The notes beneath the pieces were generated by a model. The model did no database searches. It was not told the origin of the DNA and worked only from the letters and a program-made list of their open reading frames with translations. Below are positions 6,926-10,455 of a stretch of 10,455 nt of DNA, piece by piece. A program made the position numbers and the translations under genes. This DNA is from Rhizobium sp. (lineage in GTDB: Bacteria > Pseudomonadota > Alphaproteobacteria > Rhizobiales > Rhizobiaceae), in NCBI GenBank assembly GCA_003527225.1, contig DPXQ01000040.1, forward strand, positions 1 to 10,455. The letters are read 5' to 3'. How positions within the stretch are numbered: the stretch's first letter is position 1; each line of letters begins with the position of its first letter.

Positions 6926-6954
6926 CGACACATGGCGATGAGGGAGACCAGACC

Positions 6955-7218
6955 ATGGACGACTACGATACCGAATGGATAGCGAGACGGGCCTATACGC
7001 TCTGGGAAGAGGAAGGTCGACCCGACGGTCGTCATGACGAGCACTGGAGACAGGCGGTCGAGGCCTACGAGATAGTTCGGGCAAGCGCCAAAGCCACCAC
7101 GTCGAACGCCGAGCGCCGCATCCGCAAGGCCCGCGGGAGCACGGCGGCCGACGCTGCCGACCCGGTTGTCCCCGCCACCCGGAAGTCCGTCTCGCCCCGC
7201 ACGGCGCGCAAGGAATAG
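6955..7218 (+). CDS. Small DUF2934-family protein
   Basis: Hydrophilic 87-residue protein without signal peptide or membrane segment. The N-terminal half (about 6-42: EWIARRAYTLWEEEGRPDGRHDEHW) matches the short DUF2934 pattern, with R/AYxLWExEGRPxG...HW, a family common in Rhizobiales and of unknown function. The second half is Ala/Thr/Arg-rich and looks disordered. ATG 6955 has AGGGAG at 6941-6946, 8 bases ahead; the longer frame from 6892 would start upstream of the predicted transcription start and is rejected. It ends 5 bases before glgA and shares its stress promoter, and DUF2934 genes are often found by glycogen or trehalose genes, so a regulatory or scaffolding part in glycogen synthesis is plausible but unproven. 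Confidence 0.88.
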   Translation: MDDYDTEWIARRAYTLWEEEGRPDGRHDEHWRQAVEAYEIVRASAKATTSNAERRIRKARGSTAADAADPVVPATRKSVSPRTARKE

Positions 7219-7223
7219 CCGCC

Positions 7224-8792
7224 ATGGGCACGATCAACCTCGCCTCCCCCCTCCCCGGTTCGCAACTCATCCAGCGGCTGCGCGACACCATCCGCCCCCT
7301 GGATGCAAAACCGCTTTCCGCGACGCCAGTCCGGCCACGCCTCAAGGTTCTCGCTGTCGCCTCGGAAATCTATCCGCTGGTCAAGACAGGCGGCCTGGCA
7401 GACGTGACCGGGGCCTTGCCGAAGGCGCTGTCGGCCTTCCGTATCGATAGCCATAGCCTCGTTCCCGGTTATCCGCCGCTGCTCGGCATGGCGCGGCGTT
7501 CCCCGCCGCTGGTGGAGTTCGACAACCTGCTCGGCGAACGGGCGACGCTTCGACATGTCGAGATGCAAGGCCTCAGCCTCTTTGTCCTCGACGCGCCGCA
7601 GCTCTACGACCGTGACGGCGGCCCCTATGTCGACGGTCGCGGAACAGACCACGCCGACAACTGGAAGCGCTTTGCCGTGCTGTCGCTGGCCGCGGCCGAA
7701 ATCGCCGCCGGGGCGCTTCCCGGCTGGAGGCCGGATCTCGTCCACACGCACGATTGGCAGACGGCGCTCACATCGGTCTACATGCGGACGATGGACTGTG
7801 CCGTGCCGGTGGTGCTGACCATCCATAACCTGGCCTTCCAGGGACAGTTCTCGGCGGACCTGCTCGGCGCCATCGGTCTGCCGCCGAGCGTCTACGACGT
7901 CGACTGCATGGAGTATTATGGCGACATCAGCTACCTCAAGGGCGGGCTGATGACTGCCGACCACATCACGGTCGTCAGCCCCACCTATGCACGGGAAATC
8001 CTGACGCCCACCTTCGGGATGGGTTTGCACGGCGTGATGAGGAAGCGCATCGACCGGCTGCAGGGCATCGTCAACGGTATTGACCAGGACGTCTGGAACC
8101 CGGCGGCCGATCCCTATCTCGCCGTTCCCTATGACGCCAAGACGCTGCGCAACAAGAAGAAGAACACGCCGGCGCTTCTGGAGCGCTTCGGGTTGACGCC
8201 GGGCAAAGGGCCGCTCTTTTCCGCCGTCAGCCGCATGACCTGGCAAAAGGGCATGGACATGCTGGCGGAAGTGGCAGACGAGATATTCCACGCGGATGGC
8301 CGCCTCATCGTGCTCGGCCAGGGCGACCATGAGATCGAGGCGTCCCTTCAGCGAACGGCAGAGCGCTATCCGGGCCGCATGGCGGTATCGGTCGGCTATG
8401 ACGAGGAAAGGGCGCACCTGATCCATGGCGGTTCGGATGCGATCATCCAGCCGTCACGCTTCGAGCCTTGCGGGCTCACCCAGCTCTATGCCCTGCGCTA
8501 CGGCTGCGTTCCCGTCGTATCCCGGACCGGCGGCCTGTCGGAAACCATCATCGACGCCAATGATGCCGCCCTCTCCGCCCGCGTGGCAACCGGTTTTCAG
8601 TTCCACCCCGTCACGTCCGACGGGCTACGCCATGCGATCCGCCGGGCCTGCAACGCCCACAGGAATCCGAAGCATTGGTCACGGCTGCAATTGCGGGCCA
8701 TGCGCGCCGACTATTCCTGGGACCGCAGCGCCGGGGCCTATGCGGCCGTCTATGAGCGGTTGGTCGCGACGCCGGAAGGTGCCTTCAACTGA
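7224..8792 (+). CDS. glgA: Glycogen synthase (ADP-glucose type, GT5 family)
   Basis: Cytoplasmic enzyme that transfers glucose from ADP-glucose to the non-reducing end of a growing alpha-1,4-glucan. It has 522 residues. The GT-B N-terminal domain holds the ADP-glucose binding motif KTGGLADV (54-61), HTHDWQT (174-180), TIHNLAFQG (199-207) and YLKGG (237-241). The C-terminal domain holds SRMTWQKG (336-343, with the expected Arg and Lys) and EPCGLTQLYALRYG (414-427), including the catalytic Glu, then RTGGLSETI. The family signature KTGGL usually lies near residue 15, so about 40 extra N-terminal residues are present here. The start at 7224 is supported by AAGGAA at 7210-7215; I see no better internal ATG. 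No glgB, glgC or glgX is seen in the window, so this may be an additional glgA outside the main glycogen operon. It is the second gene of the stress-promoted DUF2934 operon. Confidence 0.97.
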   Translation: MGTINLASPLPGSQLIQRLRDTIRPLDAKPLSATPVRPRLKVLAVASEIYPLVKTGGLADVTGALPKALSAFRIDSHSLVPGYPPLLGMARRSPPLVEFDNLLGERATLRHVEMQGLSLFVLDAPQLYDRDGGPYVDGRGTDHADNWKRFAVLSLAAAEIAAGALPGWRPDLVHTHDWQTALTSVYMRTMDCAVPVVLTIHNLAFQGQFSADLLGAIGLPPSVYDVDCMEYYGDISYLKGGLMTADHITVVSPTYAREILTPTFGMGLHGVMRKRIDRLQGIVNGIDQDVWNPAADPYLAVPYDAKTLRNKKKNTPALLERFGLTPGKGPLFSAVSRMTWQKGMDMLAEVADEIFHADGRLIVLGQGDHEIEASLQRTAERYPGRMAVSVGYDEERAHLIHGGSDAIIQPSRFEPCGLTQLYALRYGCVPVVSRTGGLSETIIDANDAALSARVATGFQFHPVTSDGLRHAIRRACNAHRNPKHWSRLQLRAMRADYSWDRSAGAYAAVYERLVATPEGAFN

Positions 8793-8798
8793 CCGATG

Positions 8799-8851
8799 CG
8801 CAAAAAGCGAAGAGGCCCTGCTCCACGCAGGACCTCTTCAGGCGGCTTGCG
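8799..8851 (-). terminator. Intrinsic terminator for the lipoprotein gene
   Basis: GAAGAGG-c-CCTGC (8809-8821) pairs with GCAGG-a-CCTCTTC (8827-8839) around a 5-base loop, giving a 12-bp stem with one mismatch. On the minus strand the stem is followed by GCTTTTTGCG (8807-8798), a proper T run, 38 bases after the lipoprotein stop. On the plus strand there is no T run after it, so for glgA (stop at 8792) it would be at best a weak terminator. CGCAA/TTGCG at 8799-8803 and 8847-8851 could extend the stem. Confidence 0.8.
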
Positions 8852-8876
8852 ATGTCTGGAATGCACGCACGAGCAA

Positions 8877-9074
8877 TCACTTGGTCGTCGTACCCGTTCC
8901 CTCGACCTGGCTCTCGCCACCAGTGCCGGTCTCCGGCGTGGGGTCACGATCTGTTGTGGTTGCCGGCGCACTCTCGGTGGTCGCAGGCGTGGCGTCGCGC
9001 TGGTTCGGTGTCTGGTCTTCGCCACAGGCCGTGAGGGCCAAAGCGAGCAGCAGGACGGAAGCTGTCTTCTTCAT
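8877..9074 (-). CDS. Small Thr/Pro-rich lipoprotein
   Basis: Predicted membrane-anchored lipoprotein of 65 residues. The start MKKTASVLLLALALTACGED is a classic lipoprotein signal with lipobox LTAC and Cys17; the mature part of 49 residues is rich in Thr, Pro, Glu and Gly (TPETGTGGESQVEGTGTTTK) and probably disordered. AAGGAG is 8 bases before the ATG at 9074-9072. That ATG overlaps the stop of the preceding 91-aa gene (ATGA), so the two are translationally coupled and presumably share the EcfG-like promoter at 9389-9413. A terminator follows. Low-complexity mature sequence means that family assignment is not possible; the function is unknown, with a role in envelope stress only inferred from the promoter. 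Confidence 0.85.
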   Translation of the reverse strand: MKKTASVLLLALALTACGEDQTPNQRDATPATTESAPATTTDRDPTPETGTGGESQVEGTGTTTK

Positions 9075-9346
9075 CGCCACATCTCCTTTGCCGGTGTGTC
9101 GGCATGGCTGGCATCGCGAAGCGCGATGCTGCGTTCCAGCGCCGCCAGATCCTCGCCGTCGACCGGCACGGGATCTCCGGCAATCGCCTCGAGCACTTCG
9201 GCCTTCAGCGCGCCGTGGCGGATCGCCCAGCGCAGCGTCTCGCGCGTCTGTCTCTCGGCCTCGAGCTGCGCGTAGAGCGCAATGATCAGCCGGTCTCGGG
9301 GATCGGGATGCCGCCGCCAGCGCGGCGGCCGAACGGTATCGGTCAC
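9071..9346 (-). CDS. Unknown 91-residue protein, coupled to the lipoprotein gene
   Basis: Not recognised. The start is placed at GTG 9346-9344 because AGGAGG lies 7 bases before it; the frame stays open to an upstream ATG at 9436, but that would start ahead of the promoter. The protein has a basic N-terminus (RPPRWRRHPDPRDR) and then looks helical (LIIALYAQLEAERQTRETLRWAIRHGALKAEVLEAIAGD), with no signal peptide and no cysteine. Its TGA (9073-9071) overlaps the lipoprotein ATG. The strong ribosome site, the tight overlap with a clear lipoprotein gene and the EcfG-like promoter upstream argue that it is real. A cytoplasmic partner or regulator of the lipoprotein is possible, but nothing in the sequence proves it. 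Confidence 0.75.
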   Translation of the reverse strand: MTDTVRPPRWRRHPDPRDRLIIALYAQLEAERQTRETLRWAIRHGALKAEVLEAIAGDPVPVDGEDLAALERSIALRDASHADTPAKEMWR

Positions 9347-9388
9347 GGTAAGGCCTCCTGTCTGCAAAATTGTCGATCGTCCCAAGGA

Positions 9389-9413
9389 AACATTTCCGCT
9401 GCTCCATTGTTCC
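9389..9413 (-). promoter_or_regulatory. EcfG-like promoter for the 91-aa/lipoprotein operon
   Basis: On the minus strand GGAAC (9413-9409) is followed after 16 bases by TGTT (9392-9389). The -35 is perfect and the -10 differs from CGTT at the least conserved first base. The predicted start near 9382 is about 36 bases before the GTG at 9346, with AGGAGG between them. Confidence 0.7.
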
Positions 9414-9465
9414 CCAGAGCGGGCGCCAGGCTCCATCCGGGCGACATACGATGAAGGAGACAGAC

Positions 9466-9765
9466 ATGAGCGATCTTCCGAGACAGGAAATCGAAGGCAA
9501 GCTGAATGCCCACCGGGAGATCCTCGTTTCCCTGTTGGCCGCGGCGATCACGGGACCGGAAGCGGTCGCCGGCATCCTGGACAACCTTGAGCAGGAACTC
9601 CTGCCGACCGACGGTTCGGAAGACCCCGGCCTCACACCGTCGGCAGGCTATGCTTCCGGTGCGGAGAAGTCTGACGAGATCCGCGCCATCCTCGCTGCGG
9701 CAAAGGAACGGGCCATGGCGATCGAGCGTCTGCGCGGCGCCGTCTCCGACGCCCGAGCCCGGTGA
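9466..9765 (+). CDS. Unknown small acidic helical protein
   Basis: Not recognised. A soluble 99-residue protein with AAGGAG 6 bases before the ATG at 9466; an in-frame ATG at 9451 overlaps that ribosome site and is not used. It looks mostly alpha-helical: SDLPRQEIEGKLNAHREILVSLLAAA at the N-terminus, then EAVAGILDNLEQEL, a Gly/Ser/Pro-containing loop at about 48-64, then EIRAILAAAKERAMAIERLRGAVSDARAR. There is no cysteine, tryptophan, signal peptide or membrane helix. It diverges from the 91-aa gene across a 119-base gap that holds one EcfG-like promoter facing the other way and a weaker mirror version facing this gene. It converges on the 77-aa gene, 15 bases apart. Confidence 0.8.
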   Translation: MSDLPRQEIEGKLNAHREILVSLLAAAITGPEAVAGILDNLEQELLPTDGSEDPGLTPSAGYASGAEKSDEIRAILAAAKERAMAIERLRGAVSDARAR

Positions 9766-9784
9766 CGGTCATCGGCTCCGTCAC
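9762..9784. repeat. 7-bp inverted repeat across two convergent stop codons
   Basis: GTGACGG (9762-9768) and CCGTCAC (9778-9784) are perfect reverse complements around a 9-base loop. Each arm contains the TGA stop of one of the two convergent genes. It may act as a weak bidirectional terminator or antiterminating stem, but no T run follows on either strand. Confidence 0.4.
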
Positions 9785-10014
9785 TCGCGGCCGGAATGAT
9801 CGGCCGGATCGTAGTTCACGTCCCAATCCTTGGGTTGGTTCTTCTTTCCCGGCGGCCATTTGTTGACCGTCGCGTCCTCAGACCCGGTAATGACCGTCGG
9901 CTTGGCGCTCGCCACGCCGTCATTGTCGCCGCCGTGTTGCGTGCCGACAAATTGCGGTTCGGCATCCTTGCGGATGTCGCCGGCAGCGTCATAGACATAG
10001 GGCTTGTTTCCCAT
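9781..10014 (-). CDS. Unknown small hydrophilic protein
   Basis: Not recognised. A 77-residue, very hydrophilic protein beginning MGNKPYVYDAAGDIRKDAEP, with a Gly/Asp/His/Asn stretch (TQHGGDNDG) and a C-terminal part KWPPGKKNQPKDWDVNYDP. It has no hydrophobic core, cysteine, signal peptide or membrane segment, and is probably disordered. The ATG at 10014-10012 is preferred to one 20 codons upstream because the upstream residues (RRAPTNRRRSTDR) have no gene-like character; GAGG lies 5 bases before it. An EcfG-like promoter at 10083-10108 points at it. Hydrophilic proteins under general-stress control are sometimes linked to desiccation or osmotic protection; that is only an inference from composition and promoter. 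Confidence 0.72.
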   Translation of the reverse strand: MGNKPYVYDAAGDIRKDAEPQFVGTQHGGDNDGVASAKPTVITGSEDATVNKWPPGKKNQPKDWDVNYDPADHSGRE

Positions 10015-10082
10015 GGGGACCTCGCATCGATCCGTAGATCGTCTCCTGTTGGTGGGGGCGCGCCTCATCGGCACAAGAGATC

Positions 10083-10108
10083 AACACGCGAGCGGCGCCA
10101 AAGGTTCC
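10083..10108 (-). promoter_or_regulatory. EcfG-like promoter for the 77-aa gene
   Basis: On the minus strand GGAAC (10108-10104) is followed after 17 bases by TGTT (10086-10083). The -35 is perfect and the -10 has T for the usual C at its first base. It lies in the 115-base gap between the kinase stop (10130) and the small gene. The predicted start near 10076 would give a leader of about 60 bases. Confidence 0.65.
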
Positions 10109-10129
10109 GGGCTGGGAGTGATCCCCAGG

Positions 10130-10455
10130 TCAGGCGTGCTCGCCATGCGCGAGCGGGTTTTCGATGACCGAAAGCGGGGCGGTCAAGCACCATCGCAGGC
10201 CGCTTTCGGCGAAATCGACGGTCACCTTGCCCCGGAACGCGGCGGCTGCATGACGCTCGATCACAGTGGTGCCGAACCCCTGGCGCGACGGCTTCACGAC
10301 CGCCGGACCGCCGCTCTCCACCCAGTTGATGACCAGATCCGTCGACCCGTTCTCGCCTTCGACGACGTTCCATTCGATCAGCACCTGGCCCTCCGGCACG
10401 GACAGGGCGCCGTATTTTACCGAATTGGTGGCAAGCTCGTAGAAGACCAGGCCGA
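10130..10455 (-). CDS. HWE-type sensor histidine kinase, C-terminal ATP-binding end (start beyond the right edge)
   Basis: Only the last 107 residues are in the window; the N-terminal sensor and the histidine region lie to the right. The visible part begins GLVFYELATNSVKYGALS, an N box of the form typical of HWE/HisKA_2 kinases (ELxTNAxKYGALS), and continues with LVINWVESGGPAV, where kinases of this class have W-x-E-x-GGP, then RQGFGTTVIERH, the G-box segment that binds ATP, and the final beta strands RGKVTVDFAESGLRWCLTAPL. HWE kinases are abundant in Rhizobiales as light and stress sensors, and some phosphorylate the PhyR anti-anti-sigma regulator that releases EcfG. That link is tempting next to so many EcfG-type promoters, but it is not shown by this fragment. 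The stop TGA is at 10132-10130. Confidence 0.9.
   Translation of the reverse strand, partial: GLVFYELATNSVKYGALSVPEGQVLIEWNVVEGENGSTDLVINWVESGGPAVVKPSRQGFGTTVIERHAAAAFRGKVTVDFAESGLRWCLTAPLSVIENPLAHGEHA

Noticed and set aside
7065..8426. Open frame of 453 codons on the minus strand opposite glgA
   Set aside because: Shadow of glgA and DUF2934 with no domain and no credible ribosome site.
8809..8839. The hairpin as a strong terminator for glgA
   Set aside because: There is no T run on the plus strand after the stem; the T run is on the minus-strand side, so it is assigned to the lipoprotein gene.
1..10455. CRISPR array, insertion sequence, prophage or integrase
   Set aside because: No regularly spaced repeats, transposase or integrase motifs, or tRNA-like sequences were seen. 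Base composition looks even across the window.

Overview
The window is GC-rich chromosome- or megaplasmid-like DNA, most likely from an alphaproteobacterium of the Rhizobiales (Rhizobium/Sinorhizobium/Agrobacterium relatives). The clues are the paired Ku genes around a PE-LIG-POL type LigD, a DUF2934 gene coupled to glgA, an HWE-type histidine kinase end, and repeated promoters of the alphaproteobacterial EcfG (RpoE2) general-stress type (GGAAC-N16/17-CGTT). No tRNA, rRNA, CRISPR array, insertion sequence or attachment site was seen.

Layout. (1) 1-1776, minus strand: a two-component operon. An OmpR-type response regulator overlaps by one base a membrane histidine kinase that runs off the left edge. 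(2) 1777-2218: a 442-base non-coding stretch with three inverted repeats. (3) 2219-2491, plus: a small exported four-cysteine protein of the cysteine-rich-repeat type. (4) 2578-5982, plus: ku (TTG start) and ligD, the two-gene core of bacterial non-homologous end joining. (5) 5979-6785, minus: a second ku that converges on ligD; the two genes share a CTAG stop palindrome. (6) 6955-8792, plus: a DUF2934 gene followed closely by a glycogen synthase. (7) 8877-9346, minus: a 91-aa unknown protein whose stop overlaps the start of a small lipoprotein, followed by a good intrinsic terminator. (8) 9466-9765, plus, and 9781-10014, minus: two small convergent unknown genes. (9) 10130 to the right edge, minus: the ATP-binding end of an HWE histidine kinase.

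How it fits together. Three strict copies of the EcfG promoter pattern (ku-ligD, second ku, DUF2934-glgA) and two copies with TGTT in the -10 (the 91-aa/lipoprotein pair and the 77-aa gene) lie at sensible distances upstream of five transcription units on both strands. The region therefore reads as a general-stress-response island: DNA end joining with two Ku paralogues, carbon storage, a small lipoprotein and unknown small proteins, apparently switched on together in stressed or stationary cells. The enzymes belong to known families. What seems least described is the combined layout and the small promoter-linked genes.
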